Assembly (NCBI GenBank): GCA_903873915.1
Contig: CAIQQH010000006.1
Span: 1-48,541 of the forward strand
Direction of reading: 5' to 3'
DNA: 48,541 nucleotides
Origin: an uncultured Flavobacteriia bacterium
GTDB lineage: Bacteria > Bacteroidota > Bacteroidia > Flavobacteriales_D > Crocinitomicaceae
The notes under the pieces were generated by a model that worked only from the letters and a program-made list of their open reading frames with translations, made no database searches and had not been told where the DNA came from. This document shows positions 33,410 through 42,667 of this stretch, piece by piece. A program made the position numbers and the translations under genes. How positions within the stretch are numbered: the first letter of the stretch is position 1; the number at the start of each line of letters is the position of its first letter.

Positions 33410-35296
33410 CTATTTCACCTGAAACTTCCCATTCACATAGCCGATCTTTTCTTCCAAGTGCAATGTTTTCAGCGTTTTCCTTAAATTTTCTTTGCTGATC
33501 TGAAATTCTGCTAAACATTCTTGTTCGGTGCGAGGTTCATATAAAAAGTGAAGAATATTTTGCGTAGTGGAATACGTTGAATGCGACTCATGAAGCATCT
33601 TTGATCGACAGACATCGCAAATGCCACAGTCCTCTGAAGTTTGTCCAAAGTAGTCCAGTACTTCTGTCGTGCGACACGTATTCGATAGAAGGAAGTTCCG
33701 CACTGCCGAAAGCCTTTTTTCGGCATATTCTTTTCGTTGAGCGTATATTTCAGGTTGAAGATTTAAATAATCATCCGGTAAGCGCTCGTGGATGAATGTA
33801 ATCGTGGGCATGTCTGTTTTCCAAGTAAGGTCTAAAATGCCAAATTTCTCTAGGTCCTTGAGTTGTTTTTCTATTTGTGGATAGGTCAGTTTCAAGCGCT
33901 GTGAAAAGATTTTCTCGTCAATGGCAAAGTATTGGTCAAAGATCCCAGGATAACTTCTGCTCAACATGGAAATCAAGGGACGGTAAACCTCATGGTGAAC
34001 TTGAAAATCATACAGCGCTGTGTTTCCAATCGCAAATCGAATTTTTGTTGGTTGGTGAATGGCTTCAGACAGTGTTATTTCGCCATTCATTTCCAATAGC
34101 TTTAAGCTGTTGAATGTCGTTGATATATCCAAACTGAAGGTGCTACAAAATGACTTGAGGTCAAAAGGGTAGGTTTCGTCCTTGCCAGATCCAATGGCAA
34201 TTTTTAGAAAACTGCAAAGGGCTCTGTAGGTAAGTTTAATTTGATCAATCGGAGGAAACTGTTGACTAATTTGATCTTCAAGCTGTTGAATGTCATCTTT
34301 CGCGAGGTAGGTGATGGCTCTACTCGCTTTGCCATCTCGACCCGCACGACCAGCCTCTTGAAAATAAGCTTCAAGTGAGTAAGGAAATTCAAAATGCAAT
34401 ACAAAGCGTACATCCGGTTTGTCAATCCCCATCCCAAAAGCATTGGTCGCCACCATGATTTTTGTTTTACCAGAAATCCATGCGCTCATCATCTTCGATC
34501 GGTCATCTTTGTTCATTCCTCCGTGGTAAACACCAATGCTTAAGCCATGAGCGTGAAGCAATTGAGCAAGGTCTTTTACACTTTTTCGCGTTTGACAGTA
34601 GACAATTCCCGTCTGACCTGAAACCGTTTTACAAAAATCAATGATGTCCTTCGATTTGTTCGTTGAGGCATAACACTCATAACTCAAATTCGACCGATTA
34701 AACGAGGCTTCAAAAACCTGAGGTTTTCTTAACTCGAGCTGTTCTAAAATATCTTTCCGAACAGTGCTTGTAGCTGTAGCTGTTAGAGCAATTATTGGGA
34801 CTGCGGGTTGCAATATCCTCAATTCTTTGATGGCCAAGAATGAAGGCCTGAAATCGTGTCCCCATTCTGAAATGCAGTGTGCTTCATCCACCACAATCAA
34901 TCCGATGTTCATTAGCTGAAAGCGCTCTTTGAAAAGTTTGGATTGAACACGTTCGGGAGAGGTGTACAAGAAATCCAAGCCTCCGAAGCGCGCGTTGTCT
35001 AAGGTGAGATCAATCTCTCTATAACTCATCCCGCTAACAATAGATTTCGCCCGAATTCCTCGTTTTTCCAACTGATCTACTTGGTCTTGCATGAGCGCGA
35101 TAAGTGGTGAAATCACTAGGGTTAATCCTTCCCGCACCATTCCTGGCACTTGAAAACATACCGATTTTCCACCACCTGTAGGAAGGAGTGCCAAGACATC
35201 ATGACCATTGATGACCGCATCAGAAATTTCTTCCTGAAGTGGCCTGAACTGGTCGAAACCCCAATATTTTTTTAGTATGTCTCGGCTTTTCTGCAT
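33410..35296 (-). CDS. RecQ-family ATP-dependent DNA helicase
   Basis: 628 residues. Helicase motifs: Walker A LLPTGGGKSVCFQVP (~37), SPLIALMQDQV, VVDEAHCISEWGHDFRPSF (~133, DEAH), ALTATAT, GIVYCQTRKSVKDLA, FGMGIDKPDVR and QEAGRAGRDG (~317). A RecQ C-terminal region follows; near the end CRTTEVLDYFGQTSEDCGICDVC (~570) supplies zinc-type cysteines. No HRDC domain, so this is the short form common in Bacteroidota, which often carry more than one RecQ. Works 3'-5' in recombination repair. Confidence 0.93.
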   Translation of the reverse strand: MQKSRDILKKYWGFDQFRPLQEEISDAVINGHDVLALLPTGGGKSVCFQVPGMVREGLTLVISPLIALMQDQVDQLEKRGIRAKSIVSGMSYREIDLTLDNARFGGLDFLYTSPERVQSKLFKERFQLMNIGLIVVDEAHCISEWGHDFRPSFLAIKELRILQPAVPIIALTATATSTVRKDILEQLELRKPQVFEASFNRSNLSYECYASTNKSKDIIDFCKTVSGQTGIVYCQTRKSVKDLAQLLHAHGLSIGVYHGGMNKDDRSKMMSAWISGKTKIMVATNAFGMGIDKPDVRFVLHFEFPYSLEAYFQEAGRAGRDGKASRAITYLAKDDIQQLEDQISQQFPPIDQIKLTYRALCSFLKIAIGSGKDETYPFDLKSFCSTFSLDISTTFNSLKLLEMNGEITLSEAIHQPTKIRFAIGNTALYDFQVHHEVYRPLISMLSRSYPGIFDQYFAIDEKIFSQRLKLTYPQIEKQLKDLEKFGILDLTWKTDMPTITFIHERLPDDYLNLQPEIYAQRKEYAEKRLSAVRNFLLSNTCRTTEVLDYFGQTSEDCGICDVCRSKMLHESHSTYSTTQNILHFLYEPRTEQECLAEFQISKENLRKTLKTLHLEEKIGYVNGKFQVK

Positions 35297-35388
35297 TGAT
35301 AATTGTGCAAACCAAAGATACGTTATTTGGCCATGCCACTAGTTGTTCAAATCGAGTTTTGTATGTATATTCGCATACAATTTTTTAT

Positions 35389-36459
35389 ATGTTGCCAGAA
35401 ACTCTTTCCATTAAAGTAACACCAACAGCGCATAGCCGAATCGGTGAGGTAGATTTTGAAAATCTGCCGTTTGGTCGTATTTTCTCTGATCACATGCTTG
35501 TCATGGATTACAGAGATGGAGAATGGCAGCAGCCTGAAATTATGGCCTTTGGTAACCTTTCCTTGCATCCAGCAACGTCAGCAATTCATTATGGTCAATC
35601 CATTTTTGAAGGCATGAAGGCTAACAAAGCGGAGGATGGTGAAATTCTCATTTTCCGTCCAGACATGAATGCGCATCGTTTCAAAGAATCGTGCGAGCGC
35701 ATGTGCATGCCGACAATTCCAGATGATGTGTTCATCGAATTGGTTAGAAAAATAGTGGAAGTGGATAAGAATTGGGTACCTTCAAAAGAAGGAGATTCTT
35801 TGTATATCCGCCCATACATGTTTGCTACGGATGACTTCATTGGGATTAAACCTTCTGAAACATACAAGTTTGTGATTTTCACTTGTCCAGTTGGAGCGTA
35901 TTACTCTGAGCCGGTAAATGTAAAAATTGAAGAGTTCTATACCCGTGCTTCTGCAGGAGGTGTGGGTCGTGCGAAGACAGCAGGGAACTATGGTGCTGCC
36001 TTGTTTCCTGCGAAACAAGGACAATTGAAAGGATTCCATCAACTCGTTTGGACAGACAGCAAAGAGCACAAATACATCGAGGAATCGGGTACCATGAACA
36101 TCGTTTTTGTCATCAATGGCGTGCTTGTGACTCCTTCTGAAGAGACTGATACGATTTTGCGGGGTGTAACAAAACGTTCTGTCATTGAAGTGGCGCAAAG
36201 CTGGGGAATTCCAGTGGAGGAGCGCAAAGTTTCGGTGGAAGAAATCGTGAATGCAATTAAAGATGGTTCGCTGACGGATGCTTTTGGAGCTGGAACAGCC
36301 GCGACGATTGCTCCAATTGTGAAAATTGGATTCCGCGATGAAGTATTGAATCTACCACCATTGGAAGGAAGAGAAATCTCGATTAAAATCAAGAATTACC
36401 TCGATGATTTAAAAGGTGGTAAGGTGGAAGATACACACGGTTGGTGTCTTCATGTCTAA
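35389..36459 (+). CDS. ilvE: Branched-chain amino-acid aminotransferase
   Basis: 356 residues from the ATG at 35389; a longer frame starts at the recQ start and is rejected. FGRIFSDHMLVMDYRDGEW, AIHYGQSIFEGMKANK (~63), the arginine-rich RPDMNAHRFKESCERM, and GRAKTAGNYGAALFPAK (~197, PLP lysine) identify the class IV aminotransferase of IlvE type. EESGTMNIVFVING and LRGVTKRSVIEVA follow. It transaminates Leu, Ile and Val with 2-oxoglutarate. Upstream, TTG (35343) - 20 bp - TATATTCG (35366) is a possible promoter. Confidence 0.94.
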   Translation: MLPETLSIKVTPTAHSRIGEVDFENLPFGRIFSDHMLVMDYRDGEWQQPEIMAFGNLSLHPATSAIHYGQSIFEGMKANKAEDGEILIFRPDMNAHRFKESCERMCMPTIPDDVFIELVRKIVEVDKNWVPSKEGDSLYIRPYMFATDDFIGIKPSETYKFVIFTCPVGAYYSEPVNVKIEEFYTRASAGGVGRAKTAGNYGAALFPAKQGQLKGFHQLVWTDSKEHKYIEESGTMNIVFVINGVLVTPSEETDTILRGVTKRSVIEVAQSWGIPVEERKVSVEEIVNAIKDGSLTDAFGAGTAATIAPIVKIGFRDEVLNLPPLEGREISIKIKNYLDDLKGGKVEDTHGWCLHV

Positions 36460-36487
36460 ATAACGAGCCTAATCCCCCTGATTTATT

Positions 36488-37906
36488 ATGGATTCTAAGC
36501 GTTTCTGGCATCTATTGCGAAATGCAACTATGAAATCTGTAATCCTTGCTTTCTTTTTACTATCCTGTGTCGTGCAATCGAATGCGCAAGATTCTATCGT
36601 TGTTTGTATCAACGTCACCGATGATGAGCGCGGTGAACCCATACAGAACGTAACGATTCAAATCAATGGACTGAAAGTCAGTGATCAAGAGATTGTGCGA
36701 ACTTATATGAAAGGAATAAGTTGCTTCTCTGTTTCCGTGCCTACGACCTTGACCTTGTATTTTTCACATCCTTTGTTCAATCCGGTAACGGTAACCAAGA
36801 AAATCCCAAAATCATCAGATACCTTGCAGATTTCCGTTGAAATGCATCCCATTCGCGACCAGCTTTTGAATGAAGTAGTCGTCAAAGCACCAGGTGTTCC
36901 GGATACCGTTTTTGAATCCACGCGCTTGAGCGTTGCGGATTTCGAGGTTTTGAAGGATGGTCGAATGGTCTTGCTTACGTATCCGAAGAATTTGAAAAAG
37001 GGCAGTGAGCTTTTACTTTACGATGGATTGTCTATCTTGAATTCATTTCGTGTTCCAGGAAGGGCAGAGGAGCTCACGCGCGACTACCGCGGCAATGCCC
37101 ACGTGATTTGTCAGGACAATGTCTTTGGCCTTCTAGTGAATGACAAGCAAGTGGGGATGGCATCGCTCGAGAAATCCTATTTCCTGAAATACGTAGCGCC
37201 AATTGTGGACACCATACATTCAAAAATGTTCTTTTCCAATTACAGCGATGTTTATCCGGCATTTACCTATTTCACCTTTGACCAATACGATTCGACCTAT
37301 TCGAAAATCATTGATGTTCAGGATGATTTGATGATGGAGTTGTACCGTTCTGAATACAAGTGGGCAGATGTTCGCACGAAACTTTGGGCCAAGGAGCGGG
37401 AGAATGCTACAGGCATCGATGCTGAAGTGTGGGTCGGAGCCAATTACTTTACTCAGTCGCTGTATTACAAGGAGGTGTATGCACCGCTATTTTACAGGAA
37501 CGATTCTGTCTTCGTGTTTGACTATTACAAAGACTTATTGTTCCATTTTGACGCGCAAGGAAATCGCTTAGACAGTGTAGCCATTTATCACCATTATCAA
37601 CCCAAAGTGACAGGGTGGAAGCGTCAATTGATTCAAGATCGAGTCACTGGACAGGTCTATGCCGTGTTTGATCGAGCAGGCTATACCTATCTCGGATTGG
37701 TCGATTTAACAAGCGGACAAATTCCGGAGAAAGTGAAATTGGAGTTTAGATACATCGACAAAGTACAGGTATACAACAACCATGTCTATTACGTCTATCG
37801 TCCTTTTGAATCCGATCAAAAACGGTTCTTGTACAAAGAACGTTTGCCCTACGAATTTGGAACGTCGCGCGTTCTTGACGGTGATGCGACGACGATTGAG
37901 GAATAA
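36488..37906 (+). CDS. Unknown exported protein with regulatory-like N-terminal domain and probable propeller
   Basis: 472 residues, no family recognised. A second start at 36530 gives a cleaner signal peptide (MKSVILAFFLLSCVVQSNA, cleavage before QDS). Residues ~35-125 resemble a carboxypeptidase-regulatory/TonB-receptor-entry beta domain: VCINVTDDERGEPIQNVTIQ and the closing LNEVVVKAPG. The rest (~140-470) has strand-rich repeats such as GNAHVICQDNVFGLL, GQVYAVFDRAGYTYLG and NNHVYYVYRPF, consistent with a beta-propeller. No OmpA, barrel or sorting domain at the C-terminus. Probably periplasmic or surface-exposed. It lies 28 bp after ilvE. Confidence 0.75.
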   Translation: MDSKRFWHLLRNATMKSVILAFFLLSCVVQSNAQDSIVVCINVTDDERGEPIQNVTIQINGLKVSDQEIVRTYMKGISCFSVSVPTTLTLYFSHPLFNPVTVTKKIPKSSDTLQISVEMHPIRDQLLNEVVVKAPGVPDTVFESTRLSVADFEVLKDGRMVLLTYPKNLKKGSELLLYDGLSILNSFRVPGRAEELTRDYRGNAHVICQDNVFGLLVNDKQVGMASLEKSYFLKYVAPIVDTIHSKMFFSNYSDVYPAFTYFTFDQYDSTYSKIIDVQDDLMMELYRSEYKWADVRTKLWAKERENATGIDAEVWVGANYFTQSLYYKEVYAPLFYRNDSVFVFDYYKDLLFHFDAQGNRLDSVAIYHHYQPKVTGWKRQLIQDRVTGQVYAVFDRAGYTYLGLVDLTSGQIPEKVKLEFRYIDKVQVYNNHVYYVYRPFESDQKRFLYKERLPYEFGTSRVLDGDATTIEE

Positions 37907-37908
37907 GT

Positions 37909-38505
37909 TCAGTTTTCAGACAGTAACCATCTTCTCGCCATCGGACCCTCGTTCATGATGAGATCGAGGATGGAAAGATTCGGAATAAATCCATTTTCAG
38001 CTTCAAAAACTTGGGTGTATTTTTTAGTGTTCAATCGATCGTCAAAAGGGAAGCCCCTAAAATCTGATTCACTTTGAGCATATTCAATTGTATAATCCAA
38101 GGAGATGAAATCAATGGACATCCATGCTAAGAACGTATTGGTAATTTTTTCATTAAAACGCATTAAGTTTTCCTCCTTGGAAAAGATGAGTGCTTTCACT
38201 TCCTCGCCATAGTGCTCAAAAAATGGAGCAGAAGAGTAGGCACTTTCAATGGTTCGCCAATGGTCGTTTTTCCAGTTGTCGGTGAAAGAAATTTCAATGT
38301 CTTCCATCACCGTTTTGTTCCCATTTTTCTTAATGACTGGAACGGATAAATGCCGAAGTCCATTGGACACCAAGATGTCACAACGCGTGCGCACAGATTG
38401 CTTTACGAAATGCTCCTTCGCTTCGATGTGCACCTTTTGTGCACGAACAAGTTCTCGAAAATAGGCAATGCTTCCAAAATAAGCTGTTGGAAACACAGGT
38501 GTCAT
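37909..38505 (-). CDS. WbqC-family protein
   Basis: 198 residues. FPTAYFGSIAYFRELVRAQKVHIEAKEHFVKQSVRTRC at the N-terminus and LSVPVIKKNGNKTVMEDIEIS (~52) are WbqC family hallmarks; the family occurs in glycan-biosynthesis loci and is suspected of acting in sugar-nucleotide modification. Here the gene is coupled to lepB (TAATG overlap) at the end of the parA operon, as in other Bacteroidota, with no glycan genes around. Biochemical role unproven. Confidence 0.85.
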   Translation of the reverse strand: MTPVFPTAYFGSIAYFRELVRAQKVHIEAKEHFVKQSVRTRCDILVSNGLRHLSVPVIKKNGNKTVMEDIEISFTDNWKNDHWRTIESAYSSAPFFEHYGEEVKALIFSKEENLMRFNEKITNTFLAWMSIDFISLDYTIEYAQSESDFRGFPFDDRLNTKKYTQVFEAENGFIPNLSILDLIMNEGPMARRWLLSEN

Positions 38506-40397
38506 TAGCGAATGAATTTAAACAAGCGCTCCCAGCGAATTCCCAGGTAAGGACTTTTCGAGAACCACACCATGGAAGCTTTTCCAACGATATGATCTTC
38601 TGGCACAAAACCCCAAACTCTTGAGTCAGCTGAATTGTAGCGATTGTCCCCCATCATCCAGTAATAATTCATGCCAAATGTATAGGTCTTTGTTTTCTTA
38701 CCATCGATATAAATTCCGTCTTTCTTTTCTTGAAGTTTGTGTCCTTCATAGGCTGTGATTATGCGACGGTACCACGCGATATTTTCTGCACTTATTTTTA
38801 TTGTCTGACCTTTTCTTGGAATTTGAAACTCATGGAAGTCCGTTGTGGTATTGTTCCAATGAATGTCTTTTGGGAACATGTTCAAATTATTGATCATCTC
38901 ATAAGGCGTCGGCACATGGCCCTTGGCATATTGTGGCTCCAAGTCAACTGAAAATTTAGCATCAGGGAAACGTTTTTTCAAGGTGATTAATTGTGAGCGT
39001 GTAAGGTTCATTTTATACGTGAGACCTCCATCCTCAGAGTAGTAATCACCACGTTCTTCTTCGAGCCCATAGGTTTCGCGCATTGTCAAAAGACTTGGCA
39101 TGGTGAAATTCTCAACGACGTAACGTAAATTTTGGAACTGGTGCACTTTGGCTTTTTTTCCATTCACATAAAGAATCGATTTTTCCACGCGCAAGCGATC
39201 ACCAGGAACACCAACACAGCGCTTGATGTAGTTCTCGCGTTTGTCAACCGGGCGATAAATAACACCGTAATGTTGGATCAGCACCCCTTCACTATTGTCA
39301 AAGGCTATCTTATCTTCAGCAAGCATTTTACGGGCTTTATTTTTCCATATGTCTAAATCCTTGATGTACTGACCTCCATGTGCATTCATCAAGTATTCAT
39401 AGGCCATCATTTGTGCAACACGCTCCGGATTTTCAGTTTTTGGATCGGCTTTGATTAGACTGTCATAAACATATCTTGACGCCTGTGGCATCATCGGATT
39501 TACTTTCTCATCTTTCCAAAGTCGCAAAGCCTCATTGTTCACAATCCCATGATAATCATGCCCCATCAAGCCATTTGGCATTCTTGGATCATAAACCGCA
39601 GTATCCCCTGAAGGATAATTGAATACGACGACATCGTTGCGATGAACACCGGTAAATCCAGGAAGTCGCGTGTACGTTCCTTTCTCTAAAGTCGTGTATG
39701 AACGCACATTGACCCACGGAACGGTGTTGTGCACCAAAGGATAGGAGAGTGGCGTCACAGGAACCTTTGGTCCATAAGCCAACTTATTCACAAAAAGAAA
39801 GTCACCTACTAAAAGTGTTTTCTCCATGGAACCAGTCGGAATTTGAAAGGGTTCAAACACATAGGTGCGAATAATCAATGCAGCAACTAGTGCAAACCAA
39901 ATGGAATCACCCCATTCTTTCACCTTGGATTTAGTTCCAGGTTTTTCTCGGGTAACTGCATTTAAAGCAAGTGCAATGGCATGGCCAATCACAGGCAAGG
40001 CCAAAAATAAGGCAACGTGATCTCCCCACTTTCTATCTTCTGTTTCTTTGGCATTTGCCCAATTTGTTTCAGGAAGAAAATCTTTTTTTGATGAAGCAAT
40101 TTTAGCAAAAATCAAATAAGGGAAGAGTATCCCTTGAAGGGTGTCTGTGAAGGAGTAATACCCAAAGCGACGAATGTAGCTTACATTAAGAACCGACCAC
40201 ATCACCAAGTGAACACCCGGAAAAAGCAGGAGTAAGGACCAAAATGGTTTGTGACAAAATACTTTAAAGGCCACAAAATAGTTGTAGCCGGGTACTAGCG
40301 CTTCCCAAGATTTTCTGCCCGCTTGTTCAAAGCTTTTGTTCCACATCGCTAGGTATGGATGCGCAAGGATGAGTAGATAGAAATAGATAAAACTCAT
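38505..40397 (-). CDS. lepB: Signal peptidase I with N-terminal membrane domain and long insertion
   Basis: 630 residues from the ATG at 40397, 11 bp after dapB; a longer frame overlaps dapB and is rejected. Residues 1-150 hold about five hydrophobic helices. The last anchor at ~165-178 precedes the catalytic Ser190 in FQIPTGSMEKTL. The catalytic Lys392 is in NYIKRCVGVPGD, and MGDNRYNSADSRVWGFVPEDH near the C-terminus is box E. About 200 residues separate Ser and Lys, against about 55 in E. coli, so there is an insertion of roughly 145 residues; a second long stretch lies before box E. It cleaves signal peptides at the outer face of the inner membrane. Confidence 0.93.
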   Translation of the reverse strand: MSFIYFYLLILAHPYLAMWNKSFEQAGRKSWEALVPGYNYFVAFKVFCHKPFWSLLLLFPGVHLVMWSVLNVSYIRRFGYYSFTDTLQGILFPYLIFAKIASSKKDFLPETNWANAKETEDRKWGDHVALFLALPVIGHAIALALNAVTREKPGTKSKVKEWGDSIWFALVAALIIRTYVFEPFQIPTGSMEKTLLVGDFLFVNKLAYGPKVPVTPLSYPLVHNTVPWVNVRSYTTLEKGTYTRLPGFTGVHRNDVVVFNYPSGDTAVYDPRMPNGLMGHDYHGIVNNEALRLWKDEKVNPMMPQASRYVYDSLIKADPKTENPERVAQMMAYEYLMNAHGGQYIKDLDIWKNKARKMLAEDKIAFDNSEGVLIQHYGVIYRPVDKRENYIKRCVGVPGDRLRVEKSILYVNGKKAKVHQFQNLRYVVENFTMPSLLTMRETYGLEEERGDYYSEDGGLTYKMNLTRSQLITLKKRFPDAKFSVDLEPQYAKGHVPTPYEMINNLNMFPKDIHWNNTTTDFHEFQIPRKGQTIKISAENIAWYRRIITAYEGHKLQEKKDGIYIDGKKTKTYTFGMNYYWMMGDNRYNSADSRVWGFVPEDHIVGKASMVWFSKSPYLGIRWERLFKFIR

Positions 40398-40408
40398 GGG
40401 TTTATTTT

Positions 40409-41131
40409 TTAAAGATGTAAAACGTCGTTCATGGTAAAGACTCCAGTTTTTCCGTGGAGCCATTCGGCGGCAATGACAGCGCCTAAAGCAAAACCTTTAC
40501 GGGTGTGTGCTTCGTGTGAGATCTCTATGGTATCTATGTCAGAAACATAGCGTATAAGGTGTGTGCCTGGAACATCTGGTTTTCTGTGCGAGATTACAGC
40601 CAACTGACCTTCAGTCGTGTGAGGTGCTTTATTTTCGCCGTGCACCCAAGAAACATAGTCGTCATTGCTTTCCATCAAACCGTTGGCCAAGGTAATGGCT
40701 GTCCCGCTTGGTGCATCCAACTTTTGAAGATGGTGTATTTCTTCCAACACAGCGTGGTAATCACCATGTCCTTGCATCAATTCAGCCAAACGCTTGTTCA
40801 GCGCAAAAAAAATATTTACGCCAATACTGAAGTTGGACGCATACAAGAGTGTCGCGTCTTGTTCTTTTGCTTCGGATAGAATGCTCGTTTCAGAAGAATT
40901 CCACGCTGTAGTGCCTACGACGATTGGTAGTTTTTTATCGAAACAAAAGCGCATGTGACCGATGGCCAATTCAGGTCTGGAAAATTCAATGGCGACATCA
41001 GCTTGATCTAATTCGGCCTCGTCAATTGGATTTGCACTGTTCACACACGCAACAATGTGATGCCCACGCTCAATGGCAATCGTTTCGATTGATTTCCCCA
41101 TTTTCCCGTAACCGATCAGTGCAATGTTCAT
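40409..41131 (-). CDS. dapB: 4-hydroxy-tetrahydrodipicolinate reductase
   Basis: 240 residues. NIALIGYGKMGKSIE (NAD(P)-binding), VVGTTAWN, ASNFSIGVNIFFALNKRLAE (~98), the DapB signature EEIHHLQKLDAPSGTAI (~128, catalytic His pair and Lys) and ISHRKPDVPGTHLIRY. It reduces the DapA product on the way to diaminopimelate and lysine. The fourth gene of the parA operon, 21 bp after DUF5683. The tail TMNDVLHL is normal for Bacteroidota DapB. Confidence 0.95.
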   Translation of the reverse strand: MNIALIGYGKMGKSIETIAIERGHHIVACVNSANPIDEAELDQADVAIEFSRPELAIGHMRFCFDKKLPIVVGTTAWNSSETSILSEAKEQDATLLYASNFSIGVNIFFALNKRLAELMQGHGDYHAVLEEIHHLQKLDAPSGTAITLANGLMESNDDYVSWVHGENKAPHTTEGQLAVISHRKPDVPGTHLIRYVSDIDTIEISHEAHTRKGFALGAVIAAEWLHGKTGVFTMNDVLHL

Positions 41132-41152
41132 GCGTGTTGACTTTTTGTAAAA

Positions 41153-41755
41153 TTAAGGATTTTCGCGCGCTAAGACCGTTCTATTGGTGAAATTCCATTT
41201 CATGCCTATTCCTAAGGATTGCCCCATAGGGAAGGAGGGATAAATGGACATACTCAGATCTTCTGAAATATCGAAACGCACGAAATGGGCCTCAATCCCT
41301 GCATCTGCCAGCTGGAATAAATAGACCAAGCCGACACCAAGAATGGATAAATCACGTTGGTTTTGATACTGTTGAAACAATGTTAAAATGCCGTAATCGT
41401 CATAGAGCGACCATTTGTCTGACAAAACACCTCCATTTTGCCGATTGGTGTACTCCGTTTTCAATTCTTTAACGGTCTGTTGATTGGTGAAAAGAAAATA
41501 GCCAGTCGCTCCCAATCCAGCATAGATCAACGGAACCTTCCAAATGGCTTTTTTCTTCCCCTTCGGCATGTAGATGTGATTGTACACTTGTCCAGCCCCT
41601 GGAATGATTGCGGAAAAAATAAGTGCATCACGAACAGAGTGGACATAACCTTTGGTTGTATCATTGGCTATGTTTGAACTGTCTTTTGATAAATCCTTTT
41701 GAGCATGCACTGCGAAAGGAAGACAGCAGATGACAAAAAAGAAAACTCGAATCAA
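41153..41755 (-). CDS. DUF5683 exported membrane-associated protein
   Basis: 200 residues. Signal peptide MIRVFFFVICCLPFAVHA. The DUF5683 core starts at about residue 42: ALIFSAIIPGAGQVYNHIYMPKGKKKAIWKVPLIY, with Pro-Gly-Ala-Gly-Gln-x-Tyr-Asn, and LIYAGLGATGYFLF and ILGVGLVYLFQLADAGIEAHF as two further hydrophobic stretches. The conserved DAxxEAHF-like end is visible. The start is TTG: TTGA overlaps the parB stop, and no ATG is available. Function unknown; its fixed position between parB and dapB suggests an envelope role. Confidence 0.85.
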   Translation of the reverse strand: MIRVFFFVICCLPFAVHAQKDLSKDSSNIANDTTKGYVHSVRDALIFSAIIPGAGQVYNHIYMPKGKKKAIWKVPLIYAGLGATGYFLFTNQQTVKELKTEYTNRQNGGVLSDKWSLYDDYGILTLFQQYQNQRDLSILGVGLVYLFQLADAGIEAHFVRFDISEDLSMSIYPSFPMGQSLGIGMKWNFTNRTVLARENP

Positions 41756-42660
41756 CGGTTAAGAATTTCGATGATGCGGTTTAGGTCAACTTCTGAATTG
41801 AAATTCACCACAATCTTTCCGCCTCCAGCAATCGATTTTTTAATGTCAATTCGCGCTGAAAGCTTGTCTCCGAGGTGTTCCTTGAACGTAAACTGAGTAG
41901 AGGTTACGGCAGGTTTTCCAAGAGATTTGTGCTCAGGTGTTTTGGGTTCTATAGGCTCAACATATCCTTCACGAATAAGTGCCTCAACATCACGCACCGA
42001 CAAATCATCTTCTACAATTCGACTGTATATTGCGAGCTGAAGGTTTTCATCGCCAGCCGAAACCAAGGCACGAGCATGGCCCATTGAAATGACGGTGTCC
42101 CGAACTGCAGCTTGAATATCAGCGGGTAGTTTCAGTAAACGCAAATGGTTGGTGATGCTCGATCTAGATTTAGCCACCTTATGGCTCAATTGATCTTGTG
42201 TCAAGCTACATTCGTCAATAAGGCGTTGGTAGGAAAGGGCAACTTCAATGGCGTTTAAATCTTCCCGTTGAATGTTTTCCACCAAAGCCATTTCAAGCAT
42301 GGTCTGGTCATTCGCTACGCGGATATAAGCAGGAACTTCTTTCAGTCCAGCCATTTGAGAAGCACGAAAGCGGCGTTCACCCGAGATCAATTGGTACTTG
42401 TCACGTCCAAGTTTTCGAACGGTAAGCGGCTGAATAATACCATGTATAGAAATCGATTGACTCAACTGTTCCAAGGCATCTTGTTCGAAGGTCGTGCGGG
42501 GATTGAATGGATTGGCCTCAATACTTTCGATTGTAAGCATAGAAACAGAGTTTACCACTCCGGCATTGTCAGATTTCGTTGTGATATCGGTTTCTGAGTT
42601 TTCAAGTAAGGCACTTAAACCTTTCCCTAAACCTCCGCGTTTCTTCGGATTCGTCGTCAT
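41752..42660 (-). CDS. parB: Chromosome-partitioning protein ParB
   Basis: 302 residues. LGKGLSALL near the N-terminus, IESIEANPFNPRTTFEQDALEQLSQSI (~43), the CTP-binding GERRFRASQMAGLKEVPAYI (~93), ENIQREDLNAIEVALSYQRL, and the helix-turn-helix LTQDQLSHKVAKSRSSITNHLRLL (~150) are present. The C-terminal ~50 residues are a dimerisation domain. It is a CTP-dependent clamp loading at parS. No parS was found in the window. 7 bp after parA. Confidence 0.95.
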   Translation of the reverse strand: MTTNPKKRGGLGKGLSALLENSETDITTKSDNAGVVNSVSMLTIESIEANPFNPRTTFEQDALEQLSQSISIHGIIQPLTVRKLGRDKYQLISGERRFRASQMAGLKEVPAYIRVANDQTMLEMALVENIQREDLNAIEVALSYQRLIDECSLTQDQLSHKVAKSRSSITNHLRLLKLPADIQAAVRDTVISMGHARALVSAGDENLQLAIYSRIVEDDLSVRDVEALIREGYVEPIEPKTPEHKSLGKPAVTSTQFTFKEHLGDKLSARIDIKKSIAGGGKIVVNFNSEVDLNRIIEILNR

Positions 42661-42667
42661 CGTTGAA

